A DNA stretch of 41,514 nt from an uncultured Coriobacteriaceae bacterium. GTDB taxonomy: Bacteria; Actinomycetota; Coriobacteriia; Coriobacteriales; Atopobiaceae. This document shows, piece after piece, positions 26,089 through 34,088 of the stretch. Below the pieces are notes generated by a model. That model saw nothing but the letters and a program-made list of their open reading frames with translations, was not told where the DNA came from and made no database searches. Numbering within the stretch: the first letter of the stretch is position 1; every line of letters starts with the position of its first letter. Location of the stretch: NCBI GenBank assembly GCA_902797175.1, contig CADBRX010000073.1:1-41514 (forward strand), read 5' to 3'. The position numbers were made by a program, and so were the translations under genes.

Positions 26089-27111
26089 TTACGCGTTCGA
26101 ACCCGCCACCAGCCTCTCGAGCACCTCCATGGGCGCACCGGTCTCGATCAGGGCGACCGCCTTGTCAACGCCTTCCGACAACGTCGGAACGGAGCCGGCC
26201 ACGTACAGGGCCGCAGCCGCGTTGTAAAGCGCGGCGTCACGCTTGGGGCCACGCTCCTCTCCCGAAAGGATCGCACGTACCGTCGCCGCGTTCTCCGCTG
26301 GGGTGCCACCCAGCAGATCCGCCTTCTCGCAACGGGCAAAGCCCAGCTCCTCAGGCGTCAGCGTGAAGGTGCGGTAGTAGCCCTCCTTCAGCTCACATAC
26401 CGTGCTCGGGGCAGAGAGCGAAAGCTCGTCCATCTTGTCCTGGCCGTACACCACAAAGGCGCGCTTCACGCCAAGCGACGAGAGGACCTTTGCCACGGGC
26501 TCGACCAGGTACTCGTCATAGACGCCCAGCAAGAAGTATTCGGGCCGCGCCGGATTGGTGAGTGGGCCCAAGATGTTGAAGACCGTCCTGAATCCCAACT
26601 CTCGGCGGATGGCTCCCACGTAGCGCATGGCGGGATGGTACTTCTGGGCAAAGAGGAAGCACATGCCCGCATCGGCAAGGAGTGCCCGACAGCGATCGGG
26701 GTCCTGGTCGAGGTTGACGCCCAGCGCCTCGAGGCAATCTGCCGTCCCACACTGGGAGCTTGCGGCACGGTTGCCATGCTTGGCAACCTTCACGCCAGCA
26801 GCGGCCACGATGAGCGCGGCCGTGGTCGAGATGTTGAACGTGTTGGCCCGGTCCCCGCCCGTTCCCACGATCTCGAGGACCTCCATGCCCGGATGCTCGA
26901 CGGGCGTCGCCTTCTCGCGCATGGCCGTGGCGCAGCCGCTGATTTCGTCGATAGTCTCGGCCCGCGTGCTCTTGGTGGAAAGTGCCGCCAGAAACGCCGC
27001 GTTCTGCGTGGGCGTCGTCTCGCCCGACATGATCTCGGTCATGACGGCATACGCCTCGTCGTAGCTGAGGTCACCCTTCATGACGATCTTCTCGATGGCT
27101 TCCTTGATCAT
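26089..27111 (-). CDS. trpD: Anthranilate phosphoribosyltransferase
   Basis: Attaches phosphoribose from PRPP to anthranilate. The 340-residue protein has the PRPP loop [39 protein letters not shown], and [12 protein letters not shown]. The ATG at 27109-27111 is preceded by an AGGAC sequence that is only a moderate ribosome site. It is the first gene after the T-box leader. There is no glutamine amidotransferase (TrpG) domain fused to it and no trpE or trpG gene in front, so the anthranilate source must be encoded elsewhere or come from outside the cell. Confidence 0.96.
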   Translation of the reverse strand: MIKEAIEKIVMKGDLSYDEAYAVMTEIMSGETTPTQNAAFLAALSTKSTRAETIDEISGCATAMREKATPVEHPGMEVLEIVGTGGDRANTFNISTTAALIVAAAGVKVAKHGNRAASSQCGTADCLEALGVNLDQDPDRCRALLADAGMCFLFAQKYHPAMRYVGAIRRELGFRTVFNILGPLTNPARPEYFLLGVYDEYLVEPVAKVLSSLGVKRAFVVYGQDKMDELSLSAPSTVCELKEGYYRTFTLTPEELGFARCEKADLLGGTPAENAATVRAILSGEERGPKRDAALYNAAAALYVAGSVPTLSEGVDKAVALIETGAPMEVLERLVAGSNA

Positions 27112-27154
27112 GCTTGTCCTGCCTCTCTGGTGCTTCCGCACCCTTTTTGGGGCA

Positions 27155-27480
27155 TAACAAAGCCGCCCCAGAACTGATAGTTCCAAGGACGGGCTTCTTT
27201 AGGAAAGCTCGCGGTGCCACCTTGGTTCGCAGCCGTGCTGCGCCCTTGCGGGATGCTTTGGCAGGCGGAAACGCTCAAGACCAGGATGCCAACACACCCC
27301 CGGCACGTCACGTGTGCCTGACGTCGCAGCCTACTGGGACAAGCGCGTCCGTTTGGTGCGCCCTCGACGGCCCATTCCGCAGGTTCGCCTCTCGGCCCGG
27401 ATCTCAGCGCCCCGGACTCTCTGTGCGCGCGTCTCCTGCGTACTATTTCCGTCTCATCGGTTTGATGGTGCTATGCGGTT
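27155..27480 (-). promoter_or_regulatory. T-box leader (tRNA-Trp specific) of the trp operon
   Basis: On the minus strand the leader contains GATGAGACGGAAATAGTA in Stem I and the T-box core AAGGTGGCACCGCGA (27209-27223), which binds the uncharged tRNA acceptor end. A terminator-like stem with AAGCC/GGCTT at its base (27160-27196) is followed by a T-rich tail. In the expected specifier position the sequence reads GCGGAA-TGG-GCC; TGG (complement of 27372-27374) is the tryptophan codon, matching the genes controlled. Tryptophan starvation should stabilise the antiterminator and switch on trpDCFBA. The start of the transcript, in the AT-rich part upstream of 27480, is not resolved. Confidence 0.88.
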
Positions 27481-27567
27481 GGAAGGTACTTTATCGGTTT
27501 TATCTTATGACGTTATATGAGTTTCGCGTTTGGAAACGATTTCTCGCCAACCGGACGAAGGCTCTCC

Positions 27568-27927
27568 CTAGAGCAGGGCATCAGCCCACTGCACCTCGCG
27601 AAAGCCCACGAGCACAAAGTCATCCCCCACCACCAGCGGGCGCTTGACCAGCATGCCATTGGTCGCAAGCAGCTCGATCGCTTCGCAGTCGGTCATGCCG
27701 GCGTCCAGCTGGGCCTTGACGTTCATCTCGCGATACAGCTTGCCACTCGTGTTAAAGAAGCGCCTGACGGGAAGCCCGCTCCTGTCCTTCCATGCCGAAA
27801 GCTCCTCCGCAGAGGGGTTATCTTCCACGATGTGGCGATCAACATAGTCTATGCCGTGCTCGTCGAGCCACTTCTTTGCCTTCTTGCACGTGGAGCACTT
27901 GGGATACTCAACAAACAGAATGGCCAT
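27568..27927 (-). CDS. ArsC/Spx-family thioredoxin-fold protein
   Basis: A 119-residue protein with FVEYPKCSTCKKAKKWLDEHG at its N-terminus. The CSTC (C-x-x-C) site and the following helix are typical of the ArsC-like group that includes Spx, MgsR and YffB. LPVRRFFNTSGKLYREM and GMLVKRPLVV are also conserved in this group. No arsenite transporter or arsR gene lies nearby, so arsenate reduction is not supported by context; a redox or regulatory role is equally possible. The ATG follows AAGGGGG. Confidence 0.85.
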   Translation of the reverse strand: MAILFVEYPKCSTCKKAKKWLDEHGIDYVDRHIVEDNPSAEELSAWKDRSGLPVRRFFNTSGKLYREMNVKAQLDAGMTDCEAIELLATNGMLVKRPLVVGDDFVLVGFREVQWADALL

Positions 27928-27979
27928 GTCAGCCCCCTTCGGTAATGTCCAGTAGATGCATAGACTCTAGCAGACACGC

Positions 27980-28570
27980 TCACAAGAGCTCGTCCAGGGT
28001 TCGCCCATACGAGGGCAAGAACTCGTCCATGAAGTCACCCACCTCGGGGCGCGTCGCCCGCATCTCCTCAAGGGAGGCAAGCGTCGTGGCGGCTGCCGTA
28101 CGAAACTCCGCGTTGCCCGCAGAGGTTTCCTCGATGCACTTGATATAGGCAGAGAGCTTGTCCGCCGCCTTCACAAGACCGTGGAGATACTCGTCATCCC
28201 CACCATGGAGGACCTCCTCAAACGCAGGGAGCAGGTCTTTGGGGAGCGTGGCGAGAAGCTCCCCTTCCGCCTCGTGCTCGACCTCCTTGTACGCACCCTT
28301 CAGGGCATCGTTTCTGTACTTGACCGGTGTGGGCATGTCTCCCGTAATGATTTCCGACGCGTCATGGTAGAGGCCCATCACGGCGGCGCGGTTGGCATCA
28401 AGATCACGTCCATAGCGAACGTTGCCGATGATGCAGAGCGCATGCGCAATCATCGCAACCTCGAGCGAGTGTTCCGAGAGGTTCTCTGGTCGGGCGCTAC
28501 GCATAAGCGCCCATCGCTCTATGTACTTCATGCGAGAGATGATCGCAAAGAAATGTGACTCCGTTGCCAT
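27980..28570 (-). CDS. HD-domain 5'-deoxynucleotidase, YfbR-like
   Basis: Hydrolyses 5'-deoxynucleoside monophosphates in nucleotide recycling. The 196-residue protein is the size of E. coli YfbR (about 199) and shows its metal-binding pattern: SEHSLEVAMIAHAL, GLYHDASEIITGDMPTPVKY and LVKAADKLSAYIKC. The ATG at 28568-28570 is preceded by GGGAGGG. It starts opposite the small XRE regulator. Confidence 0.88.
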   Translation of the reverse strand: MATESHFFAIISRMKYIERWALMRSARPENLSEHSLEVAMIAHALCIIGNVRYGRDLDANRAAVMGLYHDASEIITGDMPTPVKYRNDALKGAYKEVEHEAEGELLATLPKDLLPAFEEVLHGGDDEYLHGLVKAADKLSAYIKCIEETSAGNAEFRTAAATTLASLEEMRATRPEVGDFMDEFLPSYGRTLDELL

Positions 28571-28656
28571 GGTCCCTCCCTCTCTCTTGTTTAGACCATG
28601 GTAGCGGAGTGCGCGGACATGATTGGATGACTCGCGACTCCTAGCCCTTCGAAACC

Positions 28657-28684
28657 GTTCCAATATGGAACAATTGCCCAATTG
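28657..28684 (+). promoter_or_regulatory. Palindromic operator-like sites before the XRE regulator
   Basis: GTTCCA-ATA-TGGAAC (28657-28671) is a perfect 6+3+6 palindrome and is followed at once by two CAATTG boxes separated by two bases. The position 17-44 bp before the XRE start suggests binding of the regulator to its own promoter. No ribosome site is visible before the ATG, so a leaderless transcript is possible. Confidence 0.5.
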
Positions 28685-28700
28685 AGTTACCTTTCGGTCT

Positions 28701-29000
28701 ATGGACACTAACCTTGACCGAAAACAGCGTGATCTGGACTTGAACGTGCAGCTTGGCAACCAACTCGCCAACCTGCGCGACAACGCTGACCTGAGTCAAG
28801 AACAAATCGCGGCACAGCTGGGATTTGCCCGCTCCACCATCAGCAAGATAGAGCACGGACAGCGCGTCCTGAACGCCGTCGAGATTCCCGACTATGCCCA
28901 GGCGCTTCGTCTTTCGCCCAGCGTCATCTTTGGCGAGATCGACAGGATCGTGACCGAGTACGACTCGTCCAAGCAAGACGAACCAGGGGCAGCCTCCTAA
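28701..29000 (+). CDS. Small XRE-family DNA-binding protein
   Basis: A 99-residue protein consisting almost wholly of a Cro/CI-type helix-turn-helix: LGNQLANLRDNADLSQEQIAAQLGFARSTISKIEHGQRVLNAVEIPDYAQAL at residues 19-70. A short acidic tail follows. No effector or toxin domain is attached and no toxin gene follows. The start lacks a clear ribosome site; the upstream palindrome suggests autoregulation. Targets are unknown. Confidence 0.85.
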   Translation: MDTNLDRKQRDLDLNVQLGNQLANLRDNADLSQEQIAAQLGFARSTISKIEHGQRVLNAVEIPDYAQALRLSPSVIFGEIDRIVTEYDSSKQDEPGAAS

Positions 29001-29039
29001 GCGGCCGCCCCTCGTCATGACCCGTCTGCAAAAGGCAAG

Positions 29040-30719
29040 CTAGTCGCGCGTCAGCTTTCGGTGCAGGCGATGCGGCTTTGCCGCCTCTGCGCCCAGGCGC
29101 GCGACCTTGTCCTTCTCGTAGCTCTCAAAGTTGCCCTCAAACCAGTGCCAACGGCCAGGCTCGTCATCGGTGCCCTCCCACGCCAAGATGTGTGTGGCAA
29201 TGCGATCGAGGAACCACCGGTCATGACTCGTGACGACGGCGCATCCCGGGAAGGCCAGAAGGGCTGCCTCCAGGCTCTCGAGCGTCTCGACATCCAGGTC
29301 GTTGGTGGGCTCGTCAAGAAGCAGCACGTTGCCGCCCTGCTTGAGCGTGAGGGCCAGATTCAGGCGGTTGCGTTCGCCACCGCTGAGCACGCCTGCGCGC
29401 TTCTGCTGGTCCTGTCCCTTGAAGCCAAAGCTCGCGACATAGGCACGGCTCGGAATCTCGGTCTTGCCCACCTGGATGATGTCGAGCCCGTCGGACACCA
29501 CCTCCCAAAGCGTCTTGTCTGGGTCAAGCCCCGCGCGCGTCTGGTCAACGTAGGAGATGGTCACCGTCTCGCCAATCTCAAGCGTTCCCGAGTCGGCCTG
29601 CTCCTGGCCCATGATCATCTTGAAGAGCGTGGTCTTGCCCACGCCGTTGGGGCCGATGACGCCCACGATGCCGCCCTGCGGCAAGCTGAAGGAGAGGTCA
29701 TCGATGAGCACCCGGTCGCCAAAGGACTTGCACAGGTGACTCGCCTCGATGACCTTGCGTCCCAATCGCGGACCCACGGGGATCTGGATCTCAGAGAAGT
29801 CGAGCTTGCGCGTACGCTCGGCCTCTGCGGCCATCTGCTCGTAGCGCTCAAGACGTGCCTTGTTCTTTGCCTGGCGCGCCTTGGGCGAAGAACGCACCCA
29901 CTCCAGCTCGTCGCGAAGCTTCTTGGCACGCTTGGCGTCCTGCTGCCCCTGAGCCTCAAGGCGCTTTGCCTTGGTCTCGAGATAGGTGGAGTAGTTGCCC
30001 TCGTAGGGATAGAGACGCCCGCGGTCCACCTCGCAGATCCATTGGGCGACGTTGTCCAAGAAGTAGCGGTCATGCGTGACGGCAAGCACCGCTCCTGGGT
30101 AGTTATGCAGGAACTGCTCGAGCCAGAGCACGCTTTCCGCATCGAGGTGGTTGGTGGGCTCGTCAAGGAGCAGCAGATCGGGCGCCTCCAGGAGCAGCCG
30201 GCAAAGCGCCACGCGCCTGCGCTCTCCGCCAGACAGCACGTTTACCGGCATGTCGGGATCGGGACACTGCAGAGCATCCATGGCCTGGCTGAGCTGGCTC
30301 TCAAGGTCCCAACCGTTTGCCGCATCGATCTCGTCCTGGAGGCGGCCCATCTCGTCCATGAGCGCATCAAAGTCCGCGTCGGGCTCTGCCATCTCCTCGC
30401 TGATCTGATTGAAGCGCTCGACCTTGGCGATGGTGTCCGCAAAGGCCTGCTCGATGTTCTCGATGACCGTCTTGTCCTCGTCGAGGGGAGGCTCCTGCTG
30501 CAGGATGCCCACCGTGTAGCCTGGGGAAAGGCGGGCCTCACCTGCCGTGACCTCCTCCATGCCTGCCATCACCTTGAGCAGCGTTGACTTGCCCATGCCG
30601 TTGGGGCCCACGACACCAATCTTTGCGCCAGGATAGAACCCCATGGTCACCTCATCTAGGATGACCTTGTCTCCATGTGCGCGGCGCGCCCGATACATCT
30701 GGTATATGAACTCGGCCAT
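29040..30719 (-). CDS. ettA: Energy-dependent translational throttle protein EttA (ABC-F)
   Basis: A ribosome-binding ABC-F ATPase of 559 residues, the usual EttA size. It has two ATPase cassettes: Walker A GVVGPNGMGKSTLL with signature VLSGGERRRVALCRLLL and LLLDEPTNHLD, then GVIGPNGVGKTTLF with VLSGGERNRLNLAL and LLLDEPTNDLD. Between them are the arm and the charged linker (residues about 240-320). The start MAEFIYQMYRARRAHG matches EttA orthologs and follows AGAGGAG; the longer upstream frame is rejected. EttA gates entry into elongation according to the ADP/ATP ratio. Confidence 0.96.
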   Translation of the reverse strand: MAEFIYQMYRARRAHGDKVILDEVTMGFYPGAKIGVVGPNGMGKSTLLKVMAGMEEVTAGEARLSPGYTVGILQQEPPLDEDKTVIENIEQAFADTIAKVERFNQISEEMAEPDADFDALMDEMGRLQDEIDAANGWDLESQLSQAMDALQCPDPDMPVNVLSGGERRRVALCRLLLEAPDLLLLDEPTNHLDAESVLWLEQFLHNYPGAVLAVTHDRYFLDNVAQWICEVDRGRLYPYEGNYSTYLETKAKRLEAQGQQDAKRAKKLRDELEWVRSSPKARQAKNKARLERYEQMAAEAERTRKLDFSEIQIPVGPRLGRKVIEASHLCKSFGDRVLIDDLSFSLPQGGIVGVIGPNGVGKTTLFKMIMGQEQADSGTLEIGETVTISYVDQTRAGLDPDKTLWEVVSDGLDIIQVGKTEIPSRAYVASFGFKGQDQQKRAGVLSGGERNRLNLALTLKQGGNVLLLDEPTNDLDVETLESLEAALLAFPGCAVVTSHDRWFLDRIATHILAWEGTDDEPGRWHWFEGNFESYEKDKVARLGAEAAKPHRLHRKLTRD

Positions 30720-30813
30720 GGTCAAGCTCCTCTGGTCTAAGTCGTTAGGTATCAAAACCATTGTACGGAAAGGCTTGTGGGTGTCATGTGAAGCAAGCGT
30801 GTGAGCCAAAATC

Positions 30814-30927
30814 AAATAAAGTGCAGGTAAATAGCTTATCGTGTGAAGTTGTTTTCTCGTAAAGCCGTTTAGAGCAAAATCTAGTCACAATCGCAAGTTT
30901 TAAATAAAGTGCTGGTAGATGGCTATT
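30814..30927. repeat. Pair of imperfect 26-bp direct repeats, 88 bp apart
   Basis: Copies at 30814-30839 and 30902-30927 both read AAATAAAGTGC-x-GGTA-x-AT-x-GCT followed by an AT-rich end; about 21 of 26 positions agree. They lie in an AT-rich gap (30720-31020) that holds no gene, between ettA and the structured RNA. They may be binding sites in the control region of the RNA or remnants of an element. Confidence 0.55.
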
Positions 30928-31087
30928 TTTGAAAAACTCTCATCCAACTTGTACAGTCTCAATCGACCGTTCGCCGCCGTATTTCGCCCGCCTGCGAAAC
31001 CTTTCTGTAACAAAAGAAACCTTCGGGTATAGTCCAAGTCAAGCAAAGGTACTCGACGAGATCGAGACGGACTAGGAGGTGATGCCA

Positions 31088-31153
31088 GTGGACAGTGAAA
31101 TCATAACAGGGCGTTCCGCGAATGGCATCGCGAGTCCCGTCTCCTTTCGGTAG
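31088..31153 (+). CDS. Possible 21-codon small ORF inside the structured RNA
   Basis: A GTG at 31088 has a perfect AGGAGG 8 nt upstream (31074-31079) and opens a frame of 21 codons, MDSEIITGRSANGIASPVSFR, to TAG at 31151-31153. The same bases take part in proposed helices (AGGAG with CTCCT at 31141-31145, and the pseudoknot), so the ribosome site may be chance or may be controlled by the RNA fold. There is no homology I can name. Confidence 0.25.
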   Translation: MDSEIITGRSANGIASPVSFR

Positions 31154-31368
31154 TCCTCAGTAGCTAGGACATGTTGAGCGGCACAGGCGCCGCAGAGCCA
31201 GACAGAGTCGGTAGATGGAAGTACCAATGCCACCGCGTAGAACCCAGAGCGTCAATCGATGAGACGCTGTGCACGACCAGACTAGAGTCTGAAGAGTCCC
31301 GTTCCTACAGAGGTGAAAAGGAATTCCAGTGGACTAGAGGCGCCCGGAAAGGGCAAACCGCGACTCGG

Positions 31369-31398
31369 GCGGGCGATCGAAAGATCGCCCGCTTTTTT
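31369..31398 (+). terminator. Intrinsic terminator of the structured RNA
   Basis: A perfect 10-bp stem GCGGGCGATC / GATCGCCCGC with a GAAA tetraloop, followed by six T. Orientation is plus, which fixes the strand of the RNA upstream. Confidence 0.92.
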
Positions 31399-31423
31399 GT
31401 TGGTGCGAATGGCGCGCAGGCAC

Positions 31424-31672
31424 CTACTCCCCCGTGAGCTCTGCGCGCACCACTTCGCGTAGATGGTCCTCCGCAGCTGTCTCTGCCTGCTTGTCTCCAC
31501 TCGCACGTGCTGCGCGAAAGGCATTGAGGGCCGTGAAGAAGTCATCGTAGGACTGCGCCTCGTCGGACTGCGACCCAGAATCTGACTGCTCGTCGCCAAA
31601 GGACGTCTTGTACCCAGACCCCGAAAGAAGGCCGCGCAGCTCCTTGGCAAGCTCCTCGTCATCCTTATCCAT
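31424..31672 (-). CDS. Small acidic hypothetical protein
   Basis: An 82-residue acidic protein starting MDKDDEELAKELRGLLSGSG, with a Ser/Asp/Gln-rich middle and a helical end (DFFTALNAFRAARASGDKQAETAAEDHLREVV). The ATG follows AAGGACG. It lies 15 bp behind another small gene in the same direction, probably an operon with the GH2 gene upstream. There are no signal or membrane segments. No family is recognised. Confidence 0.65.
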   Translation of the reverse strand: MDKDDEELAKELRGLLSGSGYKTSFGDEQSDSGSQSDEAQSYDDFFTALNAFRAARASGDKQAETAAEDHLREVVRAELTGE

Positions 31673-31687
31673 AGCAGCGTCCTTTGC

Positions 31688-31936
31688 CTAGAGACCCATG
31701 ACGCACGAGCCCGTGCTCGGACGCTCGCGGTCGCTCTTAACGTATGTTGTGGCAGCCCCGCGCATGTTGCATTCGGCAAGTTCGAGCTCACCATCGATAT
31801 AGGGTTGGTACATGGCGTCAACGCCGCTCGCAAGGCCCGAGACACCGTCGCAGTCATCTCCCCACGACAGTGCCTCCTGGACGATGCGGATGCGCTCCTC
31901 GCGCGTCGTGTCCTTGATGAGCTTGCTACGCCCCAT
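31688..31936 (-). CDS. Small conserved hypothetical protein (MGRSKLIKD family)
   Basis: An 82-residue protein beginning MGRSKLIKDTTREERIRIVQEALSWGDDCDG, with AMYQPYIDGELELAECNM in the middle. I recognise this pattern from short Clostridia/Actinobacteria proteins sometimes mislabelled as PurH-related; no function is known. The ATG at 31934-31936 is preceded by GTGAGG at 6 nt, while the longer frame starting five codons earlier has its ribosome site too close. It lies 20 bp behind the GH2 gene. Confidence 0.72.
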   Translation of the reverse strand: MGRSKLIKDTTREERIRIVQEALSWGDDCDGVSGLASGVDAMYQPYIDGELELAECNMRGAATTYVKSDRERPSTGSCVMGL

Positions 31937-31956
31937 ACCTAACCTCACCATTTCCT

Positions 31957-33816
31957 TTACGAAAGCTTGCGAACCTTGCGGTCGTAGGTCACCAGACCGT
32001 TGGTTTCTTCTTCCACGTCACTCAGCTGCGTGTAGACAAAGCCCGACAGCCCCTGCCCCTCAAGCGCCTCGGCGCTTGCCAAGAGCTCTTTCACGCCACC
32101 GAGCCACGCATCCTTGGACTCGAACTCCGCGTAGCCATAGCTATGCGGGAGCGAGGAATGCTCGTCCTCGTGCCAGACCAGTCCGCCAAACTCCGAAATG
32201 ACCTGCGCGCGTCCACGGTGCACGCGCCGCCTGTCCTTCTTTCCCGCAAAGGGGTCATCAAACATGTGCATGCCCCGAAAGTAGTTGTGCACGCCATGCA
32301 CGTCACCCGTGCCCTGGTCGTACCATCCCGATGCGGACAGAACCGGGCGCGTGGGATCGAGCTCCCAGCAGCGCTGTGTCGCCAATCCGGCGTCAAACTG
32401 ACCCCACGACTCGTTGAAGAGCACCCACAGCATGATGCAAGGGTGGTTTGAGAGGCGCGAGACCGTTGCGCTCATGTTCTGGATCCACGCGTTTCGATAG
32501 GACTCGTCGGCAGCCCCAAGGCGCTTCCACGACACCTCGTCGTCATCTGTCAGAGCGTGCCAAGACCCCTTGAAGAGCGTGGGGATGTTGCGCGCAGGCC
32601 AGTCCGCCGGATTGGCGCCGCCAGAGGGCATATCCTGCCAGACGAGGATTCCCAGGCGATCGCAAAGCCAGTACCAGCGCTCGGGCTCGACCTTGATGTG
32701 CTTGCGCACCATGTTGAAGCCGAGGTCCTTGACCAGCTGGAGGTCTGCGACCATCGCCGCCTCTGAAGGCGCCGTCATGAGTCCGTCAGGCCAATAGCCC
32801 TGGTCAAGGAGGCCGCGACAGAAGAGGGGCTCATGGTTCAGGCACAGCCGTGAAGCGCCGTCCTCGCACAGTTCGACCGATACGGTCCTGAACGCGCAGT
32901 AGCTCATCACGCGGTCGCTGCCATACGTGATGCGCAGGCGATAGAGATAGGGGTCATCGGGAGACCAACGGTGGGCATCGGGCATGCGCACGCTTACCGT
33001 GACGACCCCCACGCCCTTCGCCGGCTCCGAGGCGCCCTGTGCCACGACGGTCCGCGAGTCGTCAAGCACGTCCACCGTCAGCCTTGCATGCCCCTCGAGC
33101 CACGCAGTGAGCAGAAGCTCCCCGTGGTCTGGGTCTGCGACGATGCGCAGGTCTTCCACGTGGGTTGCGGGCACAACCTCCATCCACACCGTCTGCCAGA
33201 TTCCCGACTGAGCGGTGTACCACATGCCTCCCCGCTCGAGCCGCTGCTTGCCGCGCAGCTGCGTTCCCGTATCGCTCGGGTCATATACGCAGAGCTCAAG
33301 CATGGTGTCGCCCATGTTGAGGTAGTCGGTCACGTCAACGGAAAACGGCTGGTACGCCCCTTCGTGCACGGCAACCTGGGCGCCGTTTAGATACAGCGCG
33401 CACGCATGGTCGACACCGTCAAAATGCAGCAGGCACCGGTCATCATGCCCAAGTTCGGGCACCGTCAGGTTGCAGCGATACCACAAAAGCTCGTCGGGCT
33501 GAAGCTGCCTGCCCACACCGGAGAGCGCCGCCTCCGGCGAGAAGGGAACTCGTATCAGTCCCTCCATGTCCTGCGGTGGCCGCTCGTCCCTCCAGCGACT
33601 CGAGGCTTCGGGGCAGGCGACAAACGCATACTGCCACCAGCCATTCAGAATCCAGACGCGCTTGCGCGCAAACTGCGGGCGCGGGTGCTCGGGAAAGGGA
33701 ACCGTCTCGAGGTTGGCGGCAAGCTCTTCTCCCCACGAAGTCATGAGAGGGGCCAGCTCCTCTTTCTCGTGCTCCTTGGGGATGCTCTTGATGACGCGCG
33801 CGATATCCAAATCCAT
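31957..33816 (-). CDS. Glycoside hydrolase family 2 protein (beta-galactosidase/beta-glucuronidase-like)
   Basis: A 619-residue cytoplasmic enzyme without signal peptide. The N-terminal sugar-binding domain (residues about 45-220) has LNGWWQYAF, LLHFDGVDHACALYLNGAQVAVHEGAYQPF and a W-Y-x-A-x-SGIWQTVW segment. The immunoglobulin-like domain follows, then the TIM barrel. The probable acid/base is Glu469 in LFNESWGQFD and the nucleophile Glu542 in VISEFGGLVW. LVKDLGFNMVRKHIKVEPERWYW and LGILVWQDMPSGG are GH2 barrel stretches. It is shorter than LacZ and lacks its C-terminal domains, so it is closer to the short GH2 groups; the substrate is open. The start at 33816 follows GGAGGAG. Confidence 0.88.
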   Translation of the reverse strand: MDLDIARVIKSIPKEHEKEELAPLMTSWGEELAANLETVPFPEHPRPQFARKRVWILNGWWQYAFVACPEASSRWRDERPPQDMEGLIRVPFSPEAALSGVGRQLQPDELLWYRCNLTVPELGHDDRCLLHFDGVDHACALYLNGAQVAVHEGAYQPFSVDVTDYLNMGDTMLELCVYDPSDTGTQLRGKQRLERGGMWYTAQSGIWQTVWMEVVPATHVEDLRIVADPDHGELLLTAWLEGHARLTVDVLDDSRTVVAQGASEPAKGVGVVTVSVRMPDAHRWSPDDPYLYRLRITYGSDRVMSYCAFRTVSVELCEDGASRLCLNHEPLFCRGLLDQGYWPDGLMTAPSEAAMVADLQLVKDLGFNMVRKHIKVEPERWYWLCDRLGILVWQDMPSGGANPADWPARNIPTLFKGSWHALTDDDEVSWKRLGAADESYRNAWIQNMSATVSRLSNHPCIMLWVLFNESWGQFDAGLATQRCWELDPTRPVLSASGWYDQGTGDVHGVHNYFRGMHMFDDPFAGKKDRRRVHRGRAQVISEFGGLVWHEDEHSSLPHSYGYAEFESKDAWLGGVKELLASAEALEGQGLSGFVYTQLSDVEEETNGLVTYDRKVRKLS

Positions 33817-34088
33817 AGCTGTCTTCTCCTCCAAACACGTTTCCCTGAAAAAGGATAGGCCATTTCGTTATATGTAGCTGCAAAAAGTAGGTGATTGTTC
33901 TCGTTCCTGACCCACTCATGAGCCGGAAGGAGTTGCATAGTACTAACCGCTTCATCCCAAATTGGCCCCGATTGCCGAGCGAACTGGATGCGCGCCGCCC
34001 CAGAAAGGCCAATGCGTGGGACAATCCAGCCATCTATCTGTCCGCGACTGTCATTCGACACGGCCAGTCTCATGGTGAGGAGCACGTC

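Larger units (their letters stand above)
31030..31398 (+). ncRNA. Large structured noncoding RNA, family unassigned
   Basis: A GC-rich transcript-like unit in a 700-bp gap. Its ends can pair: TAGTCCA (31030-31036) with TGGACTA (31330-31336). Inside are many local hairpins: CTCGA/TCGAG, CGCGA/TCGCG (31117-31132), GTCCT/AGGAC (31153-31170), GCGGC/GCCGC, AGCGTC/GACGCT (31248-31268), CAGAC/GTCTG (31278-31291) and TTCCT/AGGAA. The loop of the CGCGA hairpin and its flank (TGGCATC) can pair with upstream GATGCCA, a pseudoknot. TATAGT at 31028-31033 could be a -10 box, and an intrinsic terminator ends the unit. It matches no RNase P, tmRNA or 6S signature I know. A raiA-type RNA is one untested guess. 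Confidence 0.7.

Noticed and set aside
27114..27647. Plus-strand open frame through the T-box region
   Set aside because: The region is explained by a minus-strand T-box leader with specifier, core and terminator; the translation is not protein-like.
31030..31340. Structured RNA as RNase P RNA, tmRNA or 6S RNA
   Set aside because: The GAAAGTCC/ACAGAA-type core of RNase P, the tRNA-like ends and tag frame of tmRNA, and the single long bulged hairpin of 6S RNA are all absent.
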